47,985 nucleotides of DNA from Clostridia bacterium (GCA_017614315.1 JAGACA010000004.1:1-47985), one strand, 5' to 3'; positions 23,351 to 33,007 are shown, counted from the first letter of the stretch. Program-made: numbers and translations. The notes: generated by a model not told the origin, from the sequence alone.

Positions 23351-26329
23351 TTGCTGAAGAGACTGTCCGCGCTTCTTATCGCGATCGTGATCACAATCAC
23401 ATACACGACCTTTTCACCCGCGTCCGCGGATGTATTCGAAGCGCCCCGGGCGGCCTCGATCGAGCTCCCGTTCGCGGGGAAGGGCTCCGAGGCTTCGCCC
23501 TATCTTATAGGCACGGGAGAAGAGCTTAAGCTCCTCGCTTCGATCGTCAACTCCGGCGTCTCCGTTCGCGGGCTTTATTTCAGGCTGACAGGCGACGTCG
23601 ACATATCGGGCTGCGAGTGGTCGCCGATCGGCTCCGACGCGGAGCATCCGTTCGACGGAAGCTTCTCGGGCGGAGGCAATACGGTGTACGGGCTCATGAT
23701 CGAGCACGGCGGCCGCTATTCCGCTCTGTTCGGATATTCGACCGGCTCGATAAAGCGCGTCAACGTCTCCGGCGCGCGCGTCGCAGGCACGGAATGCGCC
23801 GCGGCTGTAGTCGCCGTGGGCTCGGCCGAAAACTGCCGCGCGGACGGCGCGGTTTCGGGCGAAAGGTACGTCGGCGGCGTCGTGGGCGACGGTTCGGCGT
23901 TTTACTGTGAGAGTGCCTGCTCGGTCGAAGGCCGCGAATACGTCGGCGGCGTCATCGGCATTGGCGACGCGATCGGATCGGTCTTCACGGGCGAGGCGTC
24001 GGGCGAAAGCTTCACGGGCAATATCTCCGGCCTCGGCGTCGTCCGCGATACGTTCGAGAGGGACGAGACCCGCGTCCCGGACGAAGAGGAGCTCAAGGGG
24101 ACAAAATACAGCGTTTCGGAATTCGTAAAATGGGCGCTGACCCATATCGAATACACCAGCATACCGGTCGGCGCGACGCTGATCGCGCCGAGATCGAGCT
24201 GCGGCACCGACACATGGCAGTATCTTTACGGCAGCGTACGGCAGAAGATAAACGAAACCGCCGTTTCGAGCTATTATTCCAACTACTACAACAAATACAT
24301 GTTCAGCGGACAGTACGGCGATCTGACCGCCGGCTGGATCGGGGATTATTCCCACGCCACCGACTGTCAGGGGCTCCTCGACGCGTGGATGACATACGTC
24401 TGCGGCGTGACCACCGATTTCAGCGCCTCCATGAACTACGATTACTGGTGCACGCAGAAGGGCGCGATAAGCTCCATCAACCGCAATTACGTCGTCGGCG
24501 AAGCGGTGTTCAGGTATTCCCGCTGGCTCGAACGCATGGCGCACGTCGGCTGGATCTGCGGCTTTGACGACGACGGAGAGCCGCTCGTCGTCGAAGCAAA
24601 GGGCATAAACTACGGCGTGATCGTCACAAGGCTTTCGGACGGTACGTGGACGCACCGCGGGCTGATGACCGTCAAGTTCTATTATGACGCGACCCTCACG
24701 CCGAATTCCGAGCCCTCTCCGACCGCCGATGAGCCCGTACAGACGGAATGCCCCGACGCAGGGGGATCCTCTCCGACCAGAGCGGTATGGAGCGGCGGCA
24801 TCGCAAGCGGCTTTGCGGGAGGCAGCGGCACGCAGGCGGATCCGTATCTCATATCGACCGCGGAACAGCTCGCGTATCTCGCTTACGCCGTCAGCAACGA
24901 CTATACGTACAGCGGTAAATACATCGAGCTCACGAACGATATCTGGCTCAACGACACGACGGGCTGGACAACATGGGATCATTTCACCAACAGACCCGCG
25001 CACTCGTGGACGCCCATAGGCTGCTTTACCTCGAACAAGAACAAAAAGCCGTTCAGGGGCAGCTTCAACGGCAAGGGACACACGATCTACGGCATGTTCA
25101 TAGACGTCAACAGCTTAAGCTGTCAGGGGCTTTTCGGATACGTCGGCGAAAACCAGTCCGGACACATCAGAAACCTGAACGTCGCCCGCTCGGTCGTCTC
25201 CGGCGGCAACAATACGGGCGGCATTGTCGGTTACATGGGCGATTACGGCAGCATCGAAAGCTGCAGCTTCTCCGGCATCGTCAAGGGCGAGGCGTGGACG
25301 GGCGGTATCGTCGGCTATGCGGTAAGATCCTCCGGCACGTCCTATATCTATAACTGCGCGAATCTCGGAAGCATAAAGGGCGGACCCAATACGGGCGGCA
25401 TTGTCGGCAGGGCGAGAGCGAACTGCATTATTTCCGAATGTGAGAACACCGGCTCGCTCGTCAAGGGCTTCAAGATGGCCGGCGGCATAGTCGGCATGGC
25501 GGCGTATTCGACCGTCAGCGTCTGCAGGAACCACTGTCCTGCGACGGGCGCCGACATGATAGGCGGTATCGCGGGCTCGACGCTGAACGCCTCCGTTTCC
25601 GAGTGCTATAACGGAGTCGACCTTTCGGCGACGAAACGCCTCGGCGGCATAGCGGGCTCCTCGACGGGAGGCAGCGTCAAAAACTGCTTCAATACCGGGA
25701 ACCAGACCGGGCGCGAAAAAACGGGCGGTCTGATCGGCCACGCGAAGAATACGGCCGTACAGTGCTGCTATAATGTCGGCACGGTCGCCGCGGCGCACAT
25801 CGCTGGCGCGGCGGCGGCTTTGAGCGAGGGACAGACCGCCTTTACGAACGTATACGTGCTCGCGGGCTGCTGTCAGTCGGGCTCCGCGGGCGGAACGCAG
25901 ATGAGCGCCGACAGGTTCAACAGGGCGGTCAACTACGCGGGGTTCGATTTTCAGAGCATCTGGATCGTCGATCCCGGAACGGTCTATCCCGCTGCGGAAT
26001 TAAGGCGCGTGTGCTATACGGCGGACAAGATCCCCGACATACCGCAGCCCGAGCCCGATCCGACTCCCGCGCCCACCGCGGCGCCTACGCCTGCTCCCAC
26101 GACGGTCCCGACGGCTGCTCCGACCGCGAACCTTCCGGGCGACGCCGACGACAACGGCTATGTCGAGGCGACGGACGCGCTCATAATACTCCGCTTGGCG
26201 ATGGGAATGATCGACGAAGCGGACGTTCCAGGGGTCGCAAGATGCGATATGACCGGCGACGGAGTGATCGGTGCGGACGACGCATTGATAATACTCCGCA
26301 TTGCGATGGGAATAATAGATCAAGACTAA
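23351..26329 (+). CDS. Large exported protein: GLUG-like repeats, NlpC/P60-like domain, dockerin
   Basis: A 992-residue protein started by TTG (RBS GCGAGG 8 nt upstream) with a signal peptide ending near ASA. Residues about 35-240 and 480-870 are tandem beta repeats of the GLUG type (GTECAAAVVAVG, NTGGIVGYMGDYGSIESC, KTGGLIGHAKNTAVQCC), each block opened by FAGKGSEASPYLIGT / FAGGSGTQADPYLIST. Between them (about 255-450) lies a cysteine-peptidase-like domain with TDCQGLLDAWM (Cys339) and MAHVGWICGFDDDGEPLVVEAKG (His398), the Cys/His pair of NlpC/P60-type cell-wall hydrolases. A Pro/Thr/Ala linker (about 900-925) leads to a type I dockerin (GDADDNGYVEATDALIILR; DMTGDGVIGADDALIILR). So it is probably an exported wall-active or adhesive protein. 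Confidence 0.82.
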   Translation: MLKRLSALLIAIVITITYTTFSPASADVFEAPRAASIELPFAGKGSEASPYLIGTGEELKLLASIVNSGVSVRGLYFRLTGDVDISGCEWSPIGSDAEHPFDGSFSGGGNTVYGLMIEHGGRYSALFGYSTGSIKRVNVSGARVAGTECAAAVVAVGSAENCRADGAVSGERYVGGVVGDGSAFYCESACSVEGREYVGGVIGIGDAIGSVFTGEASGESFTGNISGLGVVRDTFERDETRVPDEEELKGTKYSVSEFVKWALTHIEYTSIPVGATLIAPRSSCGTDTWQYLYGSVRQKINETAVSSYYSNYYNKYMFSGQYGDLTAGWIGDYSHATDCQGLLDAWMTYVCGVTTDFSASMNYDYWCTQKGAISSINRNYVVGEAVFRYSRWLERMAHVGWICGFDDDGEPLVVEAKGINYGVIVTRLSDGTWTHRGLMTVKFYYDATLTPNSEPSPTADEPVQTECPDAGGSSPTRAVWSGGIASGFAGGSGTQADPYLISTAEQLAYLAYAVSNDYTYSGKYIELTNDIWLNDTTGWTTWDHFTNRPAHSWTPIGCFTSNKNKKPFRGSFNGKGHTIYGMFIDVNSLSCQGLFGYVGENQSGHIRNLNVARSVVSGGNNTGGIVGYMGDYGSIESCSFSGIVKGEAWTGGIVGYAVRSSGTSYIYNCANLGSIKGGPNTGGIVGRARANCIISECENTGSLVKGFKMAGGIVGMAAYSTVSVCRNHCPATGADMIGGIAGSTLNASVSECYNGVDLSATKRLGGIAGSSTGGSVKNCFNTGNQTGREKTGGLIGHAKNTAVQCCYNVGTVAAAHIAGAAAALSEGQTAFTNVYVLAGCCQSGSAGGTQMSADRFNRAVNYAGFDFQSIWIVDPGTVYPAAELRRVCYTADKIPDIPQPEPDPTPAPTAAPTPAPTTVPTAAPTANLPGDADDNGYVEATDALIILRLAMGMIDEADVPGVARCDMTGDGVIGADDALIILRIAMGIIDQD

Positions 26330-26366
26330 TATACCACCCCGGCGTTTTCAGCCGGAACGAGGCACA

Positions 26367-28691
26367 ATGAAAAAGACGCTTGCTTTGATACTGTCGGCAC
26401 TGATGCTGCTCGCGGCGCTGTCCGCGTGCAGTCTGTTCGACCCGACCGATCCCTCGGCCGTGACCGATCCTTCGTATTCGCCGACGGGGAAGAAGAACAT
26501 AATCATCAGCGAGCTGATGGCGGACAATTCTTCGTTCGTTATGGGCTGTATGGACGACTGGATCGAGCTCTACAACGACGAGGACGAGGACGTCGTCCTC
26601 TCGTCGTACTACCTCACCAAGAAGGCGAAGGGCAAGTCCTTCCCGCTCGACGGCTATACGATCAAGGCGAAGAGCTATCTCGTGATAAGGCTCGGCGACA
26701 GCTCGCCGTTCAGGCTCTCGAAGACGGGCGACTGCGTGATGCTCCTATGCTATTCGGGCATAGTCGATCAGCTCGAATACGACGCCGCGATCGGAACGGC
26801 GTCATTTTCGCCCGACGGCGTATGCGCGTTCCCGACCCCGGGCTATCCCAATACGCTCGACGGGTATTACGTCTACGTCGACAGCCTCGAGCTGCCCGAC
26901 CTGAGGATCAGCGAGGTCGTCCCCTCGAACGGCAGATATCTGCCCGTCAACGACGTCTATTACGACCTCGTCGAGGTGTACAACGCCTCCGAGAACGATA
27001 TCGAGCTCTCCGACTACTGGCTTTCCGACAAAAAGAGCGAACCGAAAAGGTATCGGTTCCCCAACGTGACGCTTCCCGCGGGCGGATACTTCATCGTGTA
27101 CTGCTCGGGGCTCACCGCACCCGATCATGCCCCGTTCAGGATAAGCTCCGCGGGCGAGAGCGTTTATTTGAGCAATGCCGACGGCGTTATCGACTGCATC
27201 GAGATCCCCGGCGACGTTCCCCGGAACGAAAGCTACGGCAGGAACGGCAAGGATCTCGTCTATATGAGCGTCCCCACCCCGGGGTATGAGAACAACGAGG
27301 GCTATTCGAAGCGTCCCGGCGCTCCGGCCGCGAGCGTCCCGACCGGCGCTTACGGCGAGCCGATCACCGTTTCGCTCACCGGCGAGGGCACGATCTATTA
27401 TACCCTCGACGGCACCGCTCCGACGACCGAGTCTCCGGTCTATACCGAGCCTATCACAGTCGATCACATAGCGTCGATAAGGACTTTCTGCGTCTCCGAA
27501 GGTCATTCCTCGGAGCTTAGATCATACTTCTATCTCGTCAACGTCGAGCACGCCTATCCCGTCGTGAACATCGCGATAAAGCAGGAATACCTCGACGGCA
27601 GCACGGGCGTGCTCAACCACGTCAACGCGGAATACGAGCACGAGGCATACGTCACGATGATGGAGAACGGCTCGGAGCTCTTCTCCGCGCCATGCGGGTT
27701 CAAGCTCCACGGCAACGACTCGAAGAAGGGCGATAAGCAGAACTTCCAGCTCCGCTTCCGCTCCGCTTACGGGCTCGGCACGCTCAATTACAAGGTCTTC
27801 GACAACAGGGACTATACGACGTTCAACTCGCTGCTTCTAAAGGGCGGCAGCGAGGATTACGTCTTCTGCGGTTTCCGCGACGAGCTCTGCACAGGCCTCG
27901 TCGACGGCTTGACCGAGCTCACCGTACAGGCCTACCGCCCCGTGATACTGTATCTTAACGGACAGTACTGGGGCTTCTACTGGCTCCGCGAAAGGTTCGA
28001 TTCCGAAATGTTCTCGAACCGCATCGGCGTTTCGAGGGAGTCTATCAACCATCTCAAGGATTACGGTCTAAACACGGTCGACGGCTCCGCCAATGATTAT
28101 TTCTCGCTCGTTTCCTACTGCAGGAACCACGATCTTCGCGATCAGACGAATTACGATCACGTCATGAGCAAGATCGATTACGTAAGCCTCATGGATTGGT
28201 ACATCTGCCGTTCGTTCATGGCGGACACCGACCTCGCGAACGTCCGGTTCTATATGTCCCCCGAGGAAGAAGGCGGGGGCAGATGGCACTGGTGCTATTA
28301 CGACCTCGACTGGGCGTTCTGGAGCAACAGTGAGAATCCCATCGGCTCCGTCGCGAGGAACGACGGACACCACGATATAATACTCGCGCTCCTCAAAAAC
28401 CGGGACTTCCGCGATATGTTCCTCAAACGGTACGCCTATATCATCGAAAACGTGCTCAACGAGGAGCGTATCCTCGCGAGGATCGACGAGCTTGCCGCGA
28501 TAATGGAGCCGGAGCTTGCCGCCGACCGAGCGAGGTTCGGGCTCTCCGTATCGCTCTGGTACGACTATGTGAACGTCCTCAGGAACTTCATAAGGGGCGG
28601 GAAGCGCACGACCACGGTGCTCGCCGGGCTCAAGCGCTACTTCGGCCTCTCCGACGCGGAGATGACACAGTATTTCGGCAGAGCGAACTGA
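26367..28691 (+). CDS. CotH-kinase lipoprotein with LTD and chitobiase-like domains
   Basis: A 774-residue lipoprotein (lipobox LLAALSAC, Cys about 21). Two lamin-tail domains follow (IIISELMADNSSFVMGCMDD and LRISEVVPSNGRYLPVNDVY), then a short Ig-like domain of the CHB_HEX type (GEGTIYYTLDGTAPTTESPVY, about 350-370), then a CotH domain (about 390-750) with GFKLHGNDSKKGDKQNFQLRF, LNGQYWGFYWLRERFD and WHWCYYDLDWAFW. CotH proteins are atypical secreted protein kinases known from spore coats; the D-x-D in YYDLDWAF fits. It starts 37 bp after the dockerin gene with no promoter seen, so it is likely co-transcribed. A strong terminator follows. The substrate is unknown. Confidence 0.88.
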   Translation: MKKTLALILSALMLLAALSACSLFDPTDPSAVTDPSYSPTGKKNIIISELMADNSSFVMGCMDDWIELYNDEDEDVVLSSYYLTKKAKGKSFPLDGYTIKAKSYLVIRLGDSSPFRLSKTGDCVMLLCYSGIVDQLEYDAAIGTASFSPDGVCAFPTPGYPNTLDGYYVYVDSLELPDLRISEVVPSNGRYLPVNDVYYDLVEVYNASENDIELSDYWLSDKKSEPKRYRFPNVTLPAGGYFIVYCSGLTAPDHAPFRISSAGESVYLSNADGVIDCIEIPGDVPRNESYGRNGKDLVYMSVPTPGYENNEGYSKRPGAPAASVPTGAYGEPITVSLTGEGTIYYTLDGTAPTTESPVYTEPITVDHIASIRTFCVSEGHSSELRSYFYLVNVEHAYPVVNIAIKQEYLDGSTGVLNHVNAEYEHEAYVTMMENGSELFSAPCGFKLHGNDSKKGDKQNFQLRFRSAYGLGTLNYKVFDNRDYTTFNSLLLKGGSEDYVFCGFRDELCTGLVDGLTELTVQAYRPVILYLNGQYWGFYWLRERFDSEMFSNRIGVSRESINHLKDYGLNTVDGSANDYFSLVSYCRNHDLRDQTNYDHVMSKIDYVSLMDWYICRSFMADTDLANVRFYMSPEEEGGGRWHWCYYDLDWAFWSNSENPIGSVARNDGHHDIILALLKNRDFRDMFLKRYAYIIENVLNEERILARIDELAAIMEPELAADRARFGLSVSLWYDYVNVLRNFIRGGKRTTTVLAGLKRYFGLSDAEMTQYFGRAN

Positions 28692-28737
28692 CGAAACAAA
28701 AACCACTTTTCGCGCGTCGGATAAGGAGTATATTCAG

Positions 28738-28778
28738 AACGGCGGAAACCCTTGCAAAATAAGGATTTCCGCCGTTTT
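28738..28778 (+). terminator. Terminator after the CotH gene
   Basis: aacggcggaaa / tttccgccgtt stem closed by further cctt/aagg pairing, then tttt. Confidence 0.85.
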
Positions 28779-28840
28779 CTTATGCTTATTTGCCGCTTAA
28801 ATCTGCAAGCAGATACTAAACGATACTTGCCGATACGGGA

Positions 28841-28966
28841 TTATTTGTTGCCTTTCGTCCGGTTGTGCGTGGCGCAAAGCATTTGACAGTTGCTAATATC
28901 GGTTGCGCCGCCGTTGCTCCATGCGGTTACATGGTCAGCGTCCATTTCATTATACTTCCATATCCG
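28841..28966 (-). pseudogene. HNH endonuclease C-terminal fragment
   Basis: On the minus strand, immediately after and in the same frame as the TGA of the DUF1295-like gene, 41 codons read as the end of an HNH nuclease: EMDADHVTAWSNGGATDI, then SNCQMLCATHNRTKGNK and TAA. The D-H, N and C-x-x-C...H-N-R pattern is the classic HNH core ending. No start codon with RBS and no N-terminal part exist, so this is a relic. It may be fused by read-through of the TGA, but most likely the membrane-protein gene was joined to the remnant by a deletion. Confidence 0.65.
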
Positions 28967-29908
28967 TCATTTATCCATCGTATGGAACCACGGTATGAAC
29001 CGCGAGACCTTCTTCTGATAGACCGCGTACTCGGGGTACTTGGAGGAGCTGATCTCCTCGCCGAAGCTCGAGCTTCCGATGAAGAGCACCACGAGGAGCA
29101 GTGCGCCGATGAGGCTCCAGTTGAAAACGCCCATCCCCGCGCCGATGCTGAACACATAGAACGATATCCATATGCACTGCTCGCCGAGGTAATTCGGGTG
29201 TCTGCTGCGCGCCCAAAGCCCCGTCGTGTTGAACCCGCGCCTGTAAGGCATGGGCAGCTCCGAAAGGGACTTGCCCCCGTGCAGAAGCTCCTTTTTCTTC
29301 TGCTGGAACCTCCACTGCTGCTCGTCCGCGACGAGCTCCAGGACGATGGATCCCAGCATCAGCGCCGCGGCAGCGATATCGACTGCGCCGAACGGGGCGG
29401 CGGAATCCATGCTTATGAGTGCGGGGAAGGTGGTCGTCAGTATCAGCATGTTCTGATATATCGATATGAAGAACAGGTTGAACAGCATCCATTTCCAATG
29501 GGGCTTGAAGGTGGATCTCTCCCGCAATACCTTCCAACGGTAATCCTCCTCGCCTGCCCAGAACCTTATGGAATACGCGCCCTTTCTTGCGAAATTGAAC
29601 GTAAGGCGCGCGCCCCACAGCGTCGTGAGTATCGCCATAACGACGAGGCGCGGCGTCATCCCGCCGCGGATCGCGGCGATCCAGACGTACACTTCGGGCA
29701 GTATGCTCCACAGCTTGTCCATTTGACTGTTGTTCTTTGATATCTCGCCGACGGCGAAGCAATAGAGCGCGGAGCACCCGGCGACTGTGCAGAGTATCTT
29801 CAGCGTGCCGAGCTGCAGCTCGTTCAGCGCGGGTCCGACGAGAAAATACAGCGCGGGGCAGGCGGCGAGGGAGAGCCCCAGTACGATCGCGGTCAGTACT
29901 TTTTTCAT
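28967..29908 (-). CDS. DUF1295 / steroid 5-alpha-reductase-type membrane protein
   Basis: A 313-residue integral membrane protein with about seven hydrophobic helices. The C-terminal signature GLWARSRHPNYLGEQCIWISFY (about residues 224-245) and the ending SSKYPEYAVYQKKVSRFIPW are typical of DUF1295 and related isoprenylcysteine-methyltransferase / steroid-reductase fold proteins. The reaction is unknown. The start is uncertain: ATG 29908 has a weak RBS, while the promoter at 29984-30012 puts the transcript start near 29977 with AAAGGAG at its very 5' end but no suitable in-frame start nearby. The stop is followed in frame by an HNH relic. Confidence 0.8.
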   Translation of the reverse strand: MKKVLTAIVLGLSLAACPALYFLVGPALNELQLGTLKILCTVAGCSALYCFAVGEISKNNSQMDKLWSILPEVYVWIAAIRGGMTPRLVVMAILTTLWGARLTFNFARKGAYSIRFWAGEEDYRWKVLRERSTFKPHWKWMLFNLFFISIYQNMLILTTTFPALISMDSAAPFGAVDIAAAALMLGSIVLELVADEQQWRFQQKKKELLHGGKSLSELPMPYRRGFNTTGLWARSRHPNYLGEQCIWISFYVFSIGAGMGVFNWSLIGALLLVVLFIGSSSFGEEISSSKYPEYAVYQKKVSRFIPWFHTMDK

Positions 29909-29983
29909 CTTGCCGCGGGGAAGCGGGATAAGAAATGATGATGACGGGATAAAGAACGCTCCCCCAAAGCTCCTTTCGAACAA

Positions 29984-30012
29984 ATTATAACATTATCCGC
30001 ACGTTTTGTCCA
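29984..30012 (-). promoter_or_regulatory. Promoter of the DUF1295-like gene
   Basis: Minus strand: TGGACA, 17 bp, TATAAT. Confidence 0.65.
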
Positions 30013-30028
30013 CACCGGGAGCAAACAA

Positions 30029-30055
30029 AAAGCCCGCGAAAAACGCGGGCTTTAA
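30029..30055 (-). terminator. Terminator after the propeller HD-GYP gene
   Basis: agcccgcg / cgcgggct stem with A/T tracts on both sides, 4 bp beyond the stop on the minus strand. Confidence 0.85.
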
Positions 30056-30058
30056 TGC

Positions 30059-33007
30059 TCATTCGTTATCGAACGCGCCCTCTTTGTAAAGCTTTATGAA
30101 CGCGTCCACGACCTCGGGATCGAGTTGCGATCCGGCGGATCTTTGTATCTCGTTCACGACGGTCGAAAGCTCCATGCGTTTCCTGTAAGGACGGGTCGAA
30201 TACATCGCGTCGAATGTATCCGCCACGGCGATTATCCTCGCGACCTCGGGTATGTCGTTTCCGTTCAGCCCCTTCGGGTACCCCTTGCCGTCATAGCGCT
30301 CGTGGTGGTAGCCCGCGCCGAGCGAAAGCTCGGGAGCTATGTCGATCTCTTTCAGTATCTCGCCGCCCCTCTCCGCGTGGCTCTTCATCAGCGCGTATTC
30401 CTCGTTCGTCAGGCGTTCGGGCTTATTGAGAACGGCGTCGGGAATGCTTATCTTGCCCACGTCGTGGAGCATGGCGATGTTGTACATCTTGTCGATCTCG
30501 GCGTCGGACTTGCCCAGCTTCTTCGCGAGCAGCGCGGTGTATTTAGCCACCCTCGAAGCGTGACCGTTGGTGTACGGATCCTTCATTTCGACACATTCCG
30601 AAAGCACCTTTATGACGCCGTTTATGTACCGCCTCTGTTCCTCCTGCTTTTTGATCATCGCGGCGGCCTTCCTGCGGTTCAAAAGCTGCTGGACGAGCAC
30701 GACGAGCGCGATCACCGCGAACGATACGAGCGCCCAGAACCACCAGTGTTCGCCCAGCGCCTTCTGCTTTACGATCGTGACGGTAAGCGTCTCGGTCGCC
30801 TCGCCCGTAAGGGGATTTATTACCGACAGCACGAACTTATACGTCCCGCCGTCGAGGTTCGTATAGACGAGCTCGCCGAGGTCGCGCTTGTTGACCTCGA
30901 AACTGTCCTCGTCGAAGCCCTCGAGACGGTAGCTTATGCGCGGATTGTTTAGGGAATAGGTGAACGCGAACGGGTGTATCGCAAGACGCTTGCAGGTCGA
31001 GGGTATCTTCACCTCGCCGTTCTTGACGGCGACGTACTCGTCGTCGACGGTGACGTACGGAACGGCAAGGCGGATGTCCCTGCCGATGTCGCTCGTGTCG
31101 TTGATGTCGACCAAGGTCACGCCCGTCGAGCAGGCGATGTACAGCGTGCCGTCCTGACCGAGACAGCTGAACGAGTTCGCCGTCGTTATGTGCGGAAGTC
31201 CGCAGTCGATATCATAGAAGGTGTACTGCAGCTGCCCGCCGTCGAGCATATCCTCGCGCGTGGTCACGTAAATGCCGTTCGACGAGAGCACCCATACCCT
31301 GCCGACGCTGTCGAAATAAAGGTCGAAATTGTTGTTGTAGGGGAAGCTGTCGATCGTCGAGGCGCGTCCGTCCTTTAGGTACGCGATCGAGTTGCTGGTA
31401 ATGACCCAGAAGAGCTCGTCGTCGATAGGGTCGCGCTTCACGCGGAGTATGACCTCGCTCCTCAGCCCGTCGTCATGGCCTATGCGGCTCACCTTCGCGC
31501 CGTCCGAAACGTAGATACCGTCGCCGTCGCTGCCCATATAGAGCCTGCCGTCCGCGCCCTCCTCAAGGCAGAGTATCTGCGTGTTGCTTATGCCCTTCGA
31601 GCTGTCGAGCGTTATCGTGACGCGGCCGTCCTCGATAATGTTCACGCCCGAGTTGGTCGCGGCGGCGATCCTGCCGTCCGAAAGCTCCAACACGGAGCGG
31701 GTGCGGTTCGACGCGAGCCCCATGTCCTCGTTGAAGGACACTATCTCGCCCGAAGAGGGGAGGTACCTTACCAGCGCCTTGTCGCCGTAAGTGCAGAACC
31801 AGATATAGCCGTTTGAATCCCGCTTTATGCAGCGTATGCGCGAGCCGGTGAGGTATTCCGTAACGGCGTTTTCGACGGTCTCGAAGTTGGCGTTAAGGAG
31901 TATCAGCCCGGTGTCCGTGCCTATGTACAGATCCCTGCCGTCAAGACAGGTGCTGTTCACGACGCGGCTGTCGAGATGCGCGATGAGGTTAAGGTCGGTG
32001 AAGCGATTGGTCGCTATCTTCATAACGCCCTGACGCGAGGAGGTGAACCATAGGTTCCCCTCGTGATCCTCCATCAGCCCGTCTATCGAGTTGTTCATGG
32101 GCAGGTTCTGGAGCGGGGAATAGCTCCCGTCCTGGAAGAACCCGACGCCGTTGTCGGCGCACACCCACAAAAGCCCGTCGATTATCCTCACGCAGTTGAC
32201 GCTGCCGTGCGGGAGTATCGAAAGCATCCTGCCGCCGCGGAGGTCCTTTGAAAGGTCGGCGCGGATCACGGAGGAGTTGCGCGTGCCGAGGTAGAGCACG
32301 TCGGGATCGGACGGATCGGGACAGACCGCGTTGATCACGCCGTAGCCCAGATCGTCGGAGGTATAGAACGCCTCGACTCGAAGATCCCGCATAATGAACA
32401 CGCAGCCCGACTGCGTAGCGCCGCAGACCGTGCCGGAGTTGCCGGGGACGAGCTCGTCGATGTATTCGTTCGATATCTGCGGCTCGTTCAGTGGATGGAG
32501 CTCGTCGTTCGCATCGATGTACGCCATGCCCATCGTGGTGCCGATAAGGATATTGCCCGCGGCGTCCTCGGTGATGACGCGGACGTAGCTCGAACGCATC
32601 GCGCCCGCGCCGTTATAGAACTTTATCACGCCGTCCTGCATCATTGCGGCGCCGTTGTCGTTCGTGCCTATCCACAGCCTGTCCTTCGAATCGACAAAGA
32701 GGCATATGACGCTCGTTATTCCGTAGGAGGCGTCATAGTGCATGAACACGTTGCCGTCGTATCGGGTGAGACCCGAATAGCCGCCTATCCAGATGAAGCC
32801 GTCCTTCGACTGGACGATGGCGTTCGCCTCGGACGTCGGCAGTCCGTTGGTGTTGTCGTAAAGCACCGCGGCGTATCCCGCGCCGCTTCCGGACAGCTCC
32901 TTCAAAAGGCTGCCCTCCTCGCCCATGCCGGCGACGGGCGGCAGCAGTATGGCGCAAACGAGTAAAACAGCGAGCGCGGTCTTCGATATTTTCAAGAGAG
33001 ATCTCAT
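30059..33007 (-). CDS. Beta-propeller receptor with HD-GYP output
   Basis: A 982-residue one-protein receptor. A signal/anchor segment (ALAVLLVCAILLPPVAG) is followed by ~650 residues of two-component-regulator propeller repeats (NTNGLPTSEANAIVQSKDG, FIWIGGYSGLTRYDG, RLWIGTNDNGAAMMQDG), a Y_Y_Y-type beta domain (NPRISYRLEGFDEDSFEVNK), one transmembrane helix (WWFWALVSFAVIALVVLVQ) and a full HD-GYP domain: HDVGKISIPDAVLNKPE (H848-D849) and HHERYDGKGYP (G909-Y910-P911). This is the sensor layout of hybrid two-component systems, but with a cyclic-dinucleotide phosphodiesterase instead of a kinase. The propellers sit outside, so a sugar or polymer ligand is plausible. ATG 33007 has GGAGG 8 nt upstream. 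It lies 36 bp after the ParB/BMP gene, likely one operon. Confidence 0.9.
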   Translation of the reverse strand: MRSLLKISKTALAVLLVCAILLPPVAGMGEEGSLLKELSGSGAGYAAVLYDNTNGLPTSEANAIVQSKDGFIWIGGYSGLTRYDGNVFMHYDASYGITSVICLFVDSKDRLWIGTNDNGAAMMQDGVIKFYNGAGAMRSSYVRVITEDAAGNILIGTTMGMAYIDANDELHPLNEPQISNEYIDELVPGNSGTVCGATQSGCVFIMRDLRVEAFYTSDDLGYGVINAVCPDPSDPDVLYLGTRNSSVIRADLSKDLRGGRMLSILPHGSVNCVRIIDGLLWVCADNGVGFFQDGSYSPLQNLPMNNSIDGLMEDHEGNLWFTSSRQGVMKIATNRFTDLNLIAHLDSRVVNSTCLDGRDLYIGTDTGLILLNANFETVENAVTEYLTGSRIRCIKRDSNGYIWFCTYGDKALVRYLPSSGEIVSFNEDMGLASNRTRSVLELSDGRIAAATNSGVNIIEDGRVTITLDSSKGISNTQILCLEEGADGRLYMGSDGDGIYVSDGAKVSRIGHDDGLRSEVILRVKRDPIDDELFWVITSNSIAYLKDGRASTIDSFPYNNNFDLYFDSVGRVWVLSSNGIYVTTREDMLDGGQLQYTFYDIDCGLPHITTANSFSCLGQDGTLYIACSTGVTLVDINDTSDIGRDIRLAVPYVTVDDEYVAVKNGEVKIPSTCKRLAIHPFAFTYSLNNPRISYRLEGFDEDSFEVNKRDLGELVYTNLDGGTYKFVLSVINPLTGEATETLTVTIVKQKALGEHWWFWALVSFAVIALVVLVQQLLNRRKAAAMIKKQEEQRRYINGVIKVLSECVEMKDPYTNGHASRVAKYTALLAKKLGKSDAEIDKMYNIAMLHDVGKISIPDAVLNKPERLTNEEYALMKSHAERGGEILKEIDIAPELSLGAGYHHERYDGKGYPKGLNGNDIPEVARIIAVADTFDAMYSTRPYRKRMELSTVVNEIQRSAGSQLDPEVVDAFIKLYKEGAFDNE

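Noticed and set aside
23414-25081. 555-codon minus-strand frame opposite the large dockerin protein
   Set aside because: Alternating Ala/Arg/Val/Asp shadow pattern, no start signal.
13152-26329. Cellulosome
   Set aside because: Two dockerin proteins but no cohesin, scaffoldin or glycoside hydrolase in the window.
28865-29740. Plus-strand frame over the HNH relic and DUF1295 gene
   Set aside because: Runs over two minus-strand features with clear family motifs.
29905-29967. 20-codon leader ORF (TTG start) before the DUF1295-like gene
   Set aside because: It ends in ATGA overlapping the gene, but the AAAGGAG is only 2 nt from the TTG, too close for normal initiation.
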